Origin: an uncultured Bacillota bacterium
Lineage (GTDB): Bacteria; Bacillota; Clostridia; Christensenellales; UBA1242
NCBI GenBank assembly: GCA_900555365.1
Contig: USKO01000014.1
Span: 1 to 10,656, forward strand
DNA: 10,656 nt
Reading direction: 5' to 3'
In this document: positions 1-6,124 of the stretch, one piece after another
Layout: the number at the start of each line of letters is the position of its first letter
How positions within the stretch are numbered: the stretch's first letter is position 1
Position numbers and translations under genes: made by a program
Notes under the pieces: generated by a model
What the model was told of the DNA's origin: nothing
Databases searched by the model: none
The model's input: only the letters and a program-made list of their open reading frames with translations

Positions 1-10
1 CTACGGTCTG

Positions 11-34
11 AAGCGTTTTAAACGCTTTTTTTTT
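11..34 (+). terminator. Intrinsic terminator at the left edge, plus strand
   Basis: A perfect inverted repeat (AAGCGTTT at 11-18, AAACGCTT at 20-27) can form a short hairpin. It is followed by an unbroken run of T to position 34 on the plus strand, the pattern of a rho-independent terminator. On the minus strand no T run follows, so it does not serve the sporulation operon. It probably ends a plus-strand gene lying just left of the window. A TGA at 9-11 directly before the hairpin could be that gene's stop codon, but 10 bases are too few to tell. Confidence 0.6.
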
Positions 35-43
35 ATTTTATTA

Positions 44-76
44 CAATAATTAAAATAAAGAGCACCTCTGCTCTTT
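44..76 (-). terminator. Intrinsic terminator of the spoIIG-sigG-ylmC unit
   Basis: AAAGAGC (57-63) and GCTCTTT (70-76) pair around a six-base loop. On the minus strand the stem is followed by a T-rich stretch (positions 56 down to about 44) interrupted by A. It lies about 55 bases past the ylmC stop codon and is the best candidate end of the minus-strand operon. The T tract is imperfect, so termination may be partial. Confidence 0.6.
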
Positions 77-98
77 AAAAAATTGAAATTTTTAGGCA

Positions 99-128
99 AT
101 GTTAAGTTTTTCAAAATAGCCTTAACAT
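99..128 (-). other. Secondary hairpin just after ylmC
   Basis: ATGTTAAG (99-106) and CTTAACAT (121-128) form an 8-bp perfect stem around a 14-base loop, starting within 3 bases of the ylmC stop codon. On the minus strand no proper T run follows it. It is more likely a 3' end-stabilising hairpin, or an auxiliary structure ahead of the terminator at 57-76, than a terminator in its own right. Confidence 0.35.
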
Positions 129-130
129 TT

Positions 131-418
131 TTATGTCTTTTTATTCTGCGCTAGCACATAAGGATTGGTTGGAACGCCTTGAGATGGAAGCTCTACTAAA
201 AGCGCATCCTCGCCTATCTTTACAACGCATCCATACGGAATAAAAAGCTGGTCAGTATTTTTGAACAAATTCCAGCCCGTCCGCTCGGCCGGCACAATAA
301 ATCCAAGCACTCTTGCACTGCCAAGGTCAAAAACCATATCTGTGATATGTCCTAGTCTTCGTCCATCTAATATATTGACTACTTCCTTGCATCGAAGCTC
401 TAAAAATGTACTTTCCAC
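131..418 (-). CDS. ylmC: YlmC/YmxH family PRC-barrel sporulation protein
   Basis: A 95-residue protein consisting of one PRC-barrel-like domain. The family pattern is clear: ELRCKEVVN near residues 7-15, DGRRLG at 18-23, a D-x-VFDLGSARVLGFIVP stretch at about 27-43, and IPYGCVVKIGEDALLVEL at 60-77. Members are small soluble proteins of unknown biochemistry, found almost only in spore formers and usually encoded next to sigG, as here. The gene lies 38 bases after sigG in the same direction and so is probably in the same transcript. The start is a GTG at 418 with no recognisable Shine-Dalgarno sequence. An in-frame stop (TAA) lies just upstream, so no longer form is possible. Family assignment is secure; the molecular role is unknown. 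Confidence 0.85.
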   Translation of the reverse strand: MESTFLELRCKEVVNILDGRRLGHITDMVFDLGSARVLGFIVPAERTGWNLFKNTDQLFIPYGCVVKIGEDALLVELPSQGVPTNPYVLAQNKKT

Positions 419-456
419 ATTTTAAGATATGACCAGTTTCGTCAAAAAATTACAAA

Positions 457-1230
457 TTAAACCAAAAATTCCTTTATCACTTTGAGCGCATTTTTTTCAA
501 GTCTTGAAACCTGAGCTTGACTTATCCCAATTTCTTCGCTAACTTCAGTTTGCGTTTTCCCAACATAGTAGCGCATCAGAAGAATTTCTCTCTCGCGATC
601 GGAGAGGGTTTTTATAGCGTCTTTGATAGAAATGTTTTCATATATATTTTCATCTGTATGTTTTTCATCTGCAATTTGATCAAGTAGATGAATTGTATCA
701 CTGCCATCGGTATAAACTGGCTCGCTAAGTGAAACTGTGTCGCTTATTGCGTCTAGTGCAAAGGTTACAGTTGTAGTAGGCATATCAATTGCTTTTGCAA
801 TCTCTTCCATAGTTGGCTCATATAGGCAGCTTTTTGAAAGCTTTTCCTTGGCTTGCAAAGCTTTATATGCTATATCTCTCATGGAGCGCGAAACTCTTAT
901 AGAATTATTGTCTCGCAAATATCTTCTTATCTCTCCAACTATCATTGGAACGGCATAAGTCGAAAACTTAACATTCAAGTTCTCGTCAAAATTATCAATA
1001 GCTTTCATAAGTCCAACACATCCTACTTGGAACATGTCATCTGCTTTATCTCCGCGGCCACCAAAGCGATGAACGACAGATAGCACAAGTCTGAGATTGG
1101 CTACCACAAAATACTCTCTTGCCTTGTCATCTCCTTGTTTGACTTTTTTCATAAGTTCTACCATGTCGCTATTCTTAAGTTTAGGAAGTTTTGAAGTGTC
1201 AACCCCACAGATATTGACTTTTGAAGACAT
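457..1230 (-). CDS. sigG: RNA polymerase sigma-G, forespore-specific sigma factor
   Basis: A sigma-70 family factor for late forespore genes. The 257-residue protein opens with KVNICGVDTSKLPKLKN, the hallmark N-terminus of sigma-G. Region 2 follows (NLRLVLSVVHRF about 45-56, DDMFQVGCVGLMKAID 64-79, FSTYAVPMIVGEIRRYLRD 89-107). Region 3 includes IRVSRSMRDIAYKA, and the region 4 helix-turn-helix ends in EEIGISQAQVSRLEK (232-246). I chose the ATG at 1230: it has GGAGGG four bases upstream and gives the sigma-G N-terminus. A longer frame from 1260 adds ten residues without family support or a good binding site. It follows sigE after 75 bases. Besides read-through from spoIIG, a weak promoter candidate lies in that gap. 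One residue that in Bacillus subtilis matters for the anti-sigma factor CsfB is not conserved (see findings). Confidence 0.97.
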   Translation of the reverse strand: MSSKVNICGVDTSKLPKLKNSDMVELMKKVKQGDDKAREYFVVANLRLVLSVVHRFGGRGDKADDMFQVGCVGLMKAIDNFDENLNVKFSTYAVPMIVGEIRRYLRDNNSIRVSRSMRDIAYKALQAKEKLSKSCLYEPTMEEIAKAIDMPTTTVTFALDAISDTVSLSEPVYTDGSDTIHLLDQIADEKHTDENIYENISIKDAIKTLSDREREILLMRYYVGKTQTEVSEEIGISQAQVSRLEKNALKVIKEFLV

Positions 1231-1235
1231 ACCAC

Positions 1236-1240
1236 CCTCC
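1236..1240 (-). promoter_or_regulatory. Ribosome binding site deciding the sigG start
   Basis: On the minus strand GGAGG is followed by GTGGT and then the ATG at 1230, a near-ideal Shine-Dalgarno spacing of five. The upstream in-frame ATG at 1260 has only an A/T-rich stretch before it. This fixes the sigG start at 1230. Confidence 0.85.
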
Positions 1241-1271
1241 GCATGGTATATCTTTTGCATTCGAGAAATTT

Positions 1272-1299
1272 ATTATACTGCCTCGACAAAAAAGGACAA
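1272..1299 (-). promoter_or_regulatory. Possible sigma-A-type promoter before sigG
   Basis: The minus strand carries TTGTCC (1299-1294), a 16-base spacer and a perfect TATAAT (1277-1272), about 40 bases upstream of the sigG start. The -35 matches the sigma-A consensus at four of six bases. I could not fit the known sigma-F or sigma-G promoter patterns well. TATAAT boxes are common by chance in such AT-rich DNA, so this is tentative. Confidence 0.3.
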
Positions 1300-1305
1300 A
1301 AGTTT

Positions 1306-2037
1306 TCAAATTGACAGCTGTTTTTCTAGTTCTATACGCATATCACTGAGAATGCGTTTTTCAAGCCTTGATATATAGCTCTGACTTATACCAAGCTTTA
1401 TGGCGACCTCTCTTTGAGTAAGCTCTTCTTGTCCCATAAGACCATAGCGAAGTATCATTATTTCTCGCTCTCTGCTGTTTAATTTGGATATAAACTCACT
1501 AATAAGTTGTTTTTCTGCTGGAGCGTCTACAGCTTGCGATATCACATCATCTTCGCATGGCAAAATATCGGCAAGTACAAGCTGATTGCCGTCGCCATCT
1601 TCACAAAGAGGCTTGTCAAGACTGACATCATTCTTGATCTTTCCAATCTTTCTTATCTGCATTAAGATTTCATTTTCAATGCATCTTGAGGCATAAGTTG
1701 CAAGTCTTATGTTCTTGTCAACCTTAAAGGTTTTGACTGCCTTAATAAGCCCAATTGCACCAGTAGAAATTAGGTCTTCAAACTCTATTCCACTTGACTC
1801 AAACTTTTTTGCGATATAGGCAACAAGGCGCAAGTTATGCTCTATCAATTTTTCGGTAGCAGCGATGTCACCCTTTTCCTTTTTAAGTAAAAGCTGATAT
1901 TCCTGTGCACTATCAAGGGGTGGCAAAAACTCTTCATTGCCACAGACATAACAGACAATATTTTTAACATCAAGTAAGTTTTTCCTATGAAAAAGATTGT
2001 ACAAAAATAGACGGATTTTAAAAATTAATCGTTGCAT
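1306..2037 (-). CDS. sigE: Pro-sigma-E, mother-cell sporulation sigma factor precursor
   Basis: A 243-residue sigma-70 family factor that directs early mother-cell transcription after SpoIIGA cleavage. It keeps the N-terminal pro-sequence: a basic, hydrophobic, membrane-associating helix at about residues 2-22 (IFKIRLFLYNLF). The FLPPLD stretch (37-42) that follows aligns with the start of the sigma core in Bacillus subtilis sigma-E. Region 2 is canonical (NLRLVAYIAKKFE 68-80, FEDLISTGAIGLIKAV 86-101, LATYASRCIENEILM 112-126). Region 4 ends in LGISQSYISRLEKRI (215-229). The ATG at 2037 has a strong AGGAGG four bases upstream, and this site overlaps the spoIIGA stop codon; the gap is only 8 bases. 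Two cysteines (C29, C32) sit right at the expected processing site. Confidence 0.97.
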   Translation of the reverse strand: MQRLIFKIRLFLYNLFHRKNLLDVKNIVCYVCGNEEFLPPLDSAQEYQLLLKKEKGDIAATEKLIEHNLRLVAYIAKKFESSGIEFEDLISTGAIGLIKAVKTFKVDKNIRLATYASRCIENEILMQIRKIGKIKNDVSLDKPLCEDGDGNQLVLADILPCEDDVISQAVDAPAEKQLISEFISKLNSREREIMILRYGLMGQEELTQREVAIKLGISQSYISRLEKRILSDMRIELEKQLSI

Positions 2038-2045
2038 AATTCCTC

Positions 2046-2849
2046 CTAAACAAGTTCGCTATGTAATAGAATCTTTTTGCCAAAGCTTTTATCAAACCCC
2101 GAAAAAGATAGCCCAAGCGCCACATTTTTAAAAGATCGCTCCTCGTCGCCTACTATCAGTTCGTCAATAGTAAAAACGAGCATGCTTGTCCCACTCCCTA
2201 TACTATTAATTTTTATGTAGTGACCATTTTTAATAGAACAGTTTTCTGTTTTTTTTGTAAAAGCATTGATGAAAGTAATATCGCTGTAAAGTTTATGAAA
2301 GATATCAAAGGTGACAAGCATGATGGGCTTTTTGGTTATAGTGTCGTACAACATATTTCCAGTGTCTAAAAAAGCCTCTTCTTGTAATACTTTGCCATCA
2401 TCTTTGATAGTCACTTTAAAGCTGAAATTATCAATCTTGTTGCGTCTTTGTTGGTGCACTAAAATCATCTTAGTGATTGAATAGATGACTATTCCAACGA
2501 TTGCCACTACAAACAGAGGAAATTGCCCAATAGCACTCTGTAATGCATAGCTTGCTCCTCCAAAGAGGAAAGTGGTAAGAGTTACTACACCGCAAATTAC
2601 AAAGAACCGCTTCCATGTTGTAAACTTGAAAGTTAGGCTACTTAAAAGAAAACAAGTGAATACCTCTAGCAAAATTTTTGAGTAAAATGGCAAAGCAAAC
2701 AATGGAGATATGATAGCTATGACGCCGCCCAAAAGTGCCCACAAAACAAACAACCTTGCTCGCTCTTTTAACAGCTTAGCGCTAAGGCTTAAGATCAACG
2801 AATTTAAAAATGTGTTGATTATTAAAGATAGCTCTATCTCAATTTCCAT
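2046..2849 (-). CDS. spoIIGA: SpoIIGA, membrane aspartic protease that activates pro-sigma-E
   Basis: A 267-residue protein with five predicted membrane segments (about residues 6-27, 33-53, 56-75, 82-101, 109-130) and a soluble C-terminal half. The latter carries the aspartic-protease signature AFLDTGN at 159-165, with D162 the expected catalytic residue. SpoIIGA sits in the sporulation septum and, on a forespore signal (SpoIIR in Bacillus subtilis), dimerises and removes the pro-sequence of sigma-E. Its substrate gene follows 8 bases downstream, the classic spoIIG operon. The ATG at 2849 has AGAGAGG four bases upstream. The protein is somewhat shorter than the roughly 309 residues of Bacillus subtilis SpoIIGA, with the catalytic Asp correspondingly earlier. 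Confidence 0.95.
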   Translation of the reverse strand: MEIEIELSLIINTFLNSLILSLSAKLLKERARLFVLWALLGGVIAIISPLFALPFYSKILLEVFTCFLLSSLTFKFTTWKRFFVICGVVTLTTFLFGGASYALQSAIGQFPLFVVAIVGIVIYSITKMILVHQQRRNKIDNFSFKVTIKDDGKVLQEEAFLDTGNMLYDTITKKPIMLVTFDIFHKLYSDITFINAFTKKTENCSIKNGHYIKINSIGSGTSMLVFTIDELIVGDEERSFKNVALGLSFSGFDKSFGKKILLHSELV

Positions 2850-3051
2850 TTTTCCTCTCTATCTTAAAATGCCTAAGGCTAAATTAAAGGTCCGTTGCCA
2901 TAATTTCATGTGGTCACTTGAAATTCCATTTCTCTTGCTTTAAACAATTTCTTAGCGATCCTAAAATAGTTTAAAATAATTTTGAAAAATTGTAACTATA
3001 CTTTCTTGCCGAATTTTCTTATAATTTGAAAAAAATTAGACAATTATATTT
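2850..3051 (-). promoter_or_regulatory. spoIIG upstream region with weak Spo0A-box-like heptamers
   Basis: This gene-free stretch between the terminator of the 94-residue gene and spoIIGA must hold the spoIIG promoter, because that terminator blocks most read-through. In Bacillus subtilis spoIIG is driven by sigma-A with Spo0A. Two heptamers are one mismatch from TGTCGAA: TGTCTAA on the minus strand (3042-3036) and TGCCGAA on the plus strand (3007-3013). A TATAGT at 3000-2995 could be a -10 element, but no good -35 lies at normal or extended (22-base) spacing. AATTTCA/TGAAATT (2902-2908, 2919-2925) could form a leader hairpin. The promoter position is unresolved. Confidence 0.3.
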
Positions 3052-3081
3052 GAAAATAAAAAAAGGCTACTTTCATAGCCT
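3052..3081 (-). terminator. Intrinsic terminator of the 94-residue gene
   Basis: AGGCTA (3064-3069) and TAGCCT (3076-3081) pair around a six-base loop. On the minus strand a run of T follows, broken once by A (3063 down to 3052). The hairpin starts five bases after the TAA stop codon of the upstream small gene, so it is that gene's terminator, and it separates the gene from spoIIGA. Confidence 0.85.
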
Positions 3082-3085
3082 CTTT

Positions 3086-3370
3086 TTACACTTCTCTATC
3101 TTGATAGAACTCTTCCCGTATACGCAGCTGCTCTCTTATAAGCTTCAACTCTTTTAAGATTTCTTCATTTGACTTAGCCTGATCACTTGCCAATTTTCTT
3201 TGCAAACTGTCTCCCGTTAAATTCTTGTCAAAGATTCCACCTTTAAAAGTCAAAGATTCTTTTAAAAGATTTTGCCCCTCTTTGATAGGCTTATTCAAGC
3301 CTAAACCCTCAGCAAAACTGCCTGCTATTTTATAAACTACGTCTATAACAGTTTTTAAAAATCCCATCAT
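3086..3370 (-). CDS. Unrecognised small protein: amphipathic helix plus coiled coil
   Basis: A 94-residue protein (93 if the second of two tandem ATGs is used) that I do not recognise. Residues 3-24 (GFLKTVIDVVYKIAGSFAEGLG) fit an amphipathic helix: F, L, V, I and A fall on one face and K, D, K and E on the other. It is not hydrophobic enough for a clear membrane span. The middle (25-65) is polar and looks loosely folded. Residues 66-92 are highly charged and helical with heptad-like leucine and isoleucine spacing (EEILKELKLIREQLRI), suggesting a short coiled coil. AAGGA lies just upstream of the first ATG. The gene has its own promoter and terminator between ftsZ and spoIIGA, and its composition matches its neighbours. 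That supports a real, independently expressed gene. A role in division or the spore septum is only a guess from position. Confidence 0.75.
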   Translation of the reverse strand: MMGFLKTVIDVVYKIAGSFAEGLGLNKPIKEGQNLLKESLTFKGGIFDKNLTGDSLQRKLASDQAKSNEEILKELKLIREQLRIREEFYQDREV

Positions 3371-3402
3371 TTTTTCCTTAAAGCTTTTTTATTTTCAAAT
3401 TT

Positions 3403-3431
3403 ATTATAACACAATATCTAAAAATAATCAA
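3403..3431 (-). promoter_or_regulatory. Extended -10 sigma-A promoter of the 94-residue gene
   Basis: On the minus strand TTGATT (3431-3426) is separated by 17 bases from a perfect TATAAT (3408-3403), which is preceded by the TGn extended -10 motif (TGT). Spacing and both boxes fit vegetative sigma-A. The predicted transcript starts near 3396, giving a leader of about 25 bases that contains the AAGGA binding site. Confidence 0.7.
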
Positions 3432-3486
3432 TACCAAAAAATAATAACTCACCTCTTTTTCAAAAGAACAATGTTTAAAACTTTAT

Positions 3487-3514
3487 ATAAAAAAATCTCC
3501 CAAAAGGGAGATTT
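3487..3514 (-). terminator. Intrinsic terminator after ftsZ
   Basis: AAATCTCCC (3493-3501) and GGGAGATTT (3506-3514) form a 9-bp stem with an AAAA loop (TTTT on the transcribed strand). On the minus strand the stem runs into seven consecutive T. It lies about 35 bases after the ftsZ stop codon. It is the strongest terminator in the window and cuts the division genes off from the sporulation operon. Confidence 0.9.
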
Positions 3515-3548
3515 GATTTTCTTAATTTATTACCTTTTAAATGTTATC

Positions 3549-4748
3549 CTATTTCTTATTTTTTCTTAATTTTTCAATCCAAGGTGGAACATTTGAGTTT
3601 TTAAGATCCACTCTTGAAGAGCCAAGTTCATCAGCTTTTCTCTCAACAGAAACATCTGGTTTTGACATTTCCTCTTCTCTTTCTTTTTGAACATAGTTAG
3701 AGAACATGCTTCGAGCTGAGAAGGCAGGTTTGCTTTGTCCCATATTCCCGATTGATCTTGCACCTGCAATTTCTTCATTCTTTGCTTGTTTTTCTTCGTT
3801 TGGATTAGGGAAGCCTGTAGCAATCAAGGTGATTTCAACTTCGTCATGCATATTTTCATCAATGCTTGTCCCCAAGATGATATTGCAATCTTTATCAACA
3901 ACTTCTCTTACGAGCGCTGCAGCTTCGCTTAAATCATCTTGAGTGAGGTCATTGCCACCTTTAATATTGATAAGAAGTCCGGTTGCTCCTTCAATTGTTG
4001 TTTCAAGAAGAGGACTTGCAACAGCCTGTTTAACAGCGTCAAGTGCTTTATTATCGCCTGTTCCATAGCCAATACCCATATGAGCAAGACCTTTATCTTT
4101 CATAATGGTTGTAACATCGGCAAAGTCAAGATTGATAAGTCCAGGATAAACGATAAGGTCGCTTATACCTTGCACGCCTTGTCTTAAAACATCGTCAGCG
4201 AATCTGAAAGATTCTGCAAGAGGAGTTTTCTTTGGAACAATTTCAAGGAGTTTTTCATTTGGAATTACAACGAGTGCATCTACATATTTTCTCAATTTTT
4301 CAAGACCTTCTTCAGCATTTTTAGCTCTGATTGGTCCTTCAAAACTGAAAGGTTTTGTAATTACTGCAATAGTGAGAATGCCAAGCTCTTTAGCAATTTG
4401 TGCGATAACAGGAGCCGCACCAGTTCCAGTTCCGCCACCCATACCAGCTGTAATAAAGAGAAGGTTTGTCCCTTTAAGCATCTCAGTGATAGAAGATTTA
4501 CTCTCTTCAGCGGCCTTTTGTCCTATTTCTGGTCTAGCACCAGCGCCAAGACCACCTGTCAAGCGTTCACCAATTTGAAGTCTAGTTTCAGCCTTGCTCA
4601 CAAGAAGGGTTTGCTGATCTGTGTTGACTGCAACAAACTCAGCAGAGGTAACTCCTGCATCAATCATACGATTAACAGCGTTATTGCCGCCGCCACCAAC
4701 TCCAAGTACCTTGATTTTCGCAATGGAAGTAATTCTATTATCGTTCAT
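3549..4748 (-). CDS. ftsZ: Cell division protein FtsZ
   Basis: The tubulin-like GTPase that polymerises into the Z-ring at mid-cell, and at polar sites in sporulation. The 399-residue length is normal. Visible signatures are the N-terminal nucleotide-binding loop [13 protein letters not shown] (16-28), the GTP-binding tubulin signature GGGTGTG (104-110), and the synergy loop [11 protein letters not shown] (206-216) with D208 and D211 for GTP hydrolysis. A variable, charged linker (about 320-385) ends in [13 protein letters not shown], the conserved C-terminal peptide that binds FtsA, SepF and other partners. The ATG at 4748 has AAGGAG with 8 bases spacing. It is transcribed from its own promoter 130-165 bases upstream and ends at a strong terminator, so it appears monocistronic, possibly with read-through from ftsA. 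Confidence 0.99.
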   Translation of the reverse strand: MNDNRITSIAKIKVLGVGGGGNNAVNRMIDAGVTSAEFVAVNTDQQTLLVSKAETRLQIGERLTGGLGAGARPEIGQKAAEESKSSITEMLKGTNLLFITAGMGGGTGTGAAPVIAQIAKELGILTIAVITKPFSFEGPIRAKNAEEGLEKLRKYVDALVVIPNEKLLEIVPKKTPLAESFRFADDVLRQGVQGISDLIVYPGLINLDFADVTTIMKDKGLAHMGIGYGTGDNKALDAVKQAVASPLLETTIEGATGLLINIKGGNDLTQDDLSEAAALVREVVDKDCNIILGTSIDENMHDEVEITLIATGFPNPNEEKQAKNEEIAGARSIGNMGQSKPAFSARSMFSNYVQKEREEEMSKPDVSVERKADELGSSRVDLKNSNVPPWIEKLRKNKK

Positions 4749-4835
4749 AAATTTCTCTCCTTGACCATTAATTTATCTTATTGTAATACTTTTTGAATAA
4801 ATTTGCAATCATTTCTATAAAAATTTTTTATTAAA

Positions 4836-4880
4836 TGTATAAAATCGGACTTTTATACAAAATTTTTGCATATTTATACA
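4836..4880. repeat. TGTATAAA inverted and direct repeats in the ftsZ leader
   Basis: TGTATAAAA (4836-4844) and TTTTATACA (4851-4859) are a perfect 9-bp inverted repeat around a six-base spacer. A third half-site, TTTATACA (4873-4880), repeats 4852-4859 in the same orientation exactly 21 bases away. All three lie just downstream of the ftsZ promoter, from about the transcription start to +43. They could be operator half-sites, or an AU-rich hairpin in the mRNA leader. Part of the similarity may simply reflect AT-rich DNA. Confidence 0.5.
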
Positions 4881-4885
4881 TTCAC

Positions 4886-4914
4886 ATTATAACTGTTTGT
4901 TTCTAAAATTTCAA
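4886..4914 (-). promoter_or_regulatory. Sigma-A-type promoter of ftsZ
   Basis: On the minus strand TTGAAA (4914-4909), a 17-base spacer and a perfect TATAAT (4891-4886) form a near-consensus vegetative promoter. The predicted transcript starts near 4879, leaving a 5' leader of about 130 bases before ftsZ. No terminator is visible between ftsA and this promoter, so ftsZ may receive both its own and upstream transcription. Confidence 0.75.
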
Positions 4915-4952
4915 CAGAATTTTACATATTTATTTATTTTTTTCTAAAAAGC

Positions 4953-6080
4953 CTACTCTTCTTCCTTTAAAGCAGCTCCAGCTAAGGAAAGTATAGATGC
5001 AAGTTCTGGCTTATCCTTGCCAGGAAGTGGTGGCAAACCATAGCTTATATTTCTGCCAAGGCATTTGGCTAAATAATCTCTGCCGCCCTTGATTTTGCCT
5101 AGCCCTGCTCCTGTTAGGTATACTGGAAGATATGTAACATATTCATTGGTACTGAGCTGTACACATTTGCTGATCACTTGAGCAAGTTCTTCAATGCGAT
5201 AACCTACAACCTCATTGACGCTATTAAGCGAAATTCGTATTATCTTGCCGCTGTCGCTTGTAAGCTCATAGCAATCACTCTGCTTGCCTTTAAGTGATAA
5301 AACAATTTGACGCTTAAGTCTATCTGCCTCGCCCATTGTCAAATCAAAAGCTTCCGCTAAATCATTAGTTATAAATCCTCCGCCCCTTGAAAAACTTGTC
5401 AAGGCATAAAGACCGTCTCCCTTGACAAAGGCTATACTAGTTGTAAGATCGCCCGCGTCTACAATCAAAGATAGATCTTCTCGCTTCTCTTTAGGCAGCA
5501 AGAAGAGCGCTTGACTTAGAGGATCTGAAATATATTCAACTTGGTTAAATCCAAGGCCTGCCACAATAGAATTGAATAAATCGACAAAATCCCTCTTCAC
5601 ATATATAACCGAAAGTTTGCCGCTGATCGACATTGCGCTTTCGCCAATTGGATTAGATACTCCTCGTCCGTCATCTAATAAGTAAGAAATGGCATTGACA
5701 GAGACAACTTCAACATCCACATGTTTAGCTTTTTCGCCAGCCATGTAAAATAATGAATCAATATCCTGTTTTTTAATTTTTCGTTTGTCACCAAAATTTA
5801 TAGTAACATCAGTTCTGGTCACTGAAGAGAATTCTGAAGGAACTGAAATATATATTTTGTCTATTTTTTTATTTGAATCAATATCAAACTCGTTTGTAAT
5901 CTGTTCAAAGAGAGAGGCAATCTTTTCTTGATTTAAAAATTTGCCTTCATAGAAACCATCATAATCAATCTCTTTGAATGCTTTTATAATAAAAGTATTA
6001 TTAAGACCATTGCCTGCAAGCATTGCACGCAATTTGGAAGAGCCAATATCAATTACAAAAACAAATTTATCTTTTATCAT
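4953..6080 (-). CDS. ftsA: FtsA-like cell division actin homologue, short C-terminus
   Basis: FtsA is the actin-like ATPase that normally tethers FtsZ to the membrane and recruits the divisome. The phosphate-1 loop (FVIDIGSSKLRAML, about residues 8-21), the 1C-like subdomain (IYISVPSEF to SLFYMAGE), the NPIG and GGGFITNDLAEAF stretches and the adenosine motif LTGAG (322-326) are all present. It is divergent: phosphate-2 reads VDAGDLTTS instead of the usual VDIGGGTTD. At 375 residues it ends right after the actin fold (ASILSLAGAALKEEE). It lacks the linker and amphipathic membrane-targeting helix of Escherichia coli (420) and Bacillus subtilis (about 440) FtsA. I chose the ATG at 6080, preceded by AAGG five bases upstream, over a TTG at 6092 that lacks a binding site. 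It follows ftsQ by 44 bases. Confidence 0.9.
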   Translation of the reverse strand: MIKDKFVFVIDIGSSKLRAMLAGNGLNNTFIIKAFKEIDYDGFYEGKFLNQEKIASLFEQITNEFDIDSNKKIDKIYISVPSEFSSVTRTDVTINFGDKRKIKKQDIDSLFYMAGEKAKHVDVEVVSVNAISYLLDDGRGVSNPIGESAMSISGKLSVIYVKRDFVDLFNSIVAGLGFNQVEYISDPLSQALFLLPKEKREDLSLIVDAGDLTTSIAFVKGDGLYALTSFSRGGGFITNDLAEAFDLTMGEADRLKRQIVLSLKGKQSDCYELTSDSGKIIRISLNSVNEVVGYRIEELAQVISKCVQLSTNEYVTYLPVYLTGAGLGKIKGGRDYLAKCLGRNISYGLPPLPGKDKPELASILSLAGAALKEEE

Positions 6081-6124
6081 ATGCACCTTCAAGCAACTAT
6101 TTCTAATTAAATTTTAACTCAATT

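Noticed and set aside
1231..1260. Ten-residue N-terminal extension of sigG from the ATG at 1260
   Set aside because: It would place the GGAGGG binding site inside the coding sequence, and sigma-G family proteins begin at the position of the ATG at 1230.
737..1378. Overlapping plus-strand open frames of 73-93 codons opposite sigG
   Set aside because: They lie antisense to a clearly conserved sigma factor gene, have no family features or ribosome binding sites, and overlap one another.
3471..3569. Short plus-strand frame from an ATG at 3471
   Set aside because: It has no ribosome binding site and runs through the ftsZ terminator hairpin, whose function explains the sequence.
3566..3823. An 85-codon minus-strand frame inside ftsZ in another frame
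   Set aside because: It is a shadow of the low-complexity FtsZ linker; no conserved features and no independent start signal.
4372..4796. Plus-strand frames of 68 and 132 codons opposite ftsZ
   Set aside because: Antisense to the most conserved part of ftsZ; codon content reflects the complementary glycine-rich GTPase sequence.
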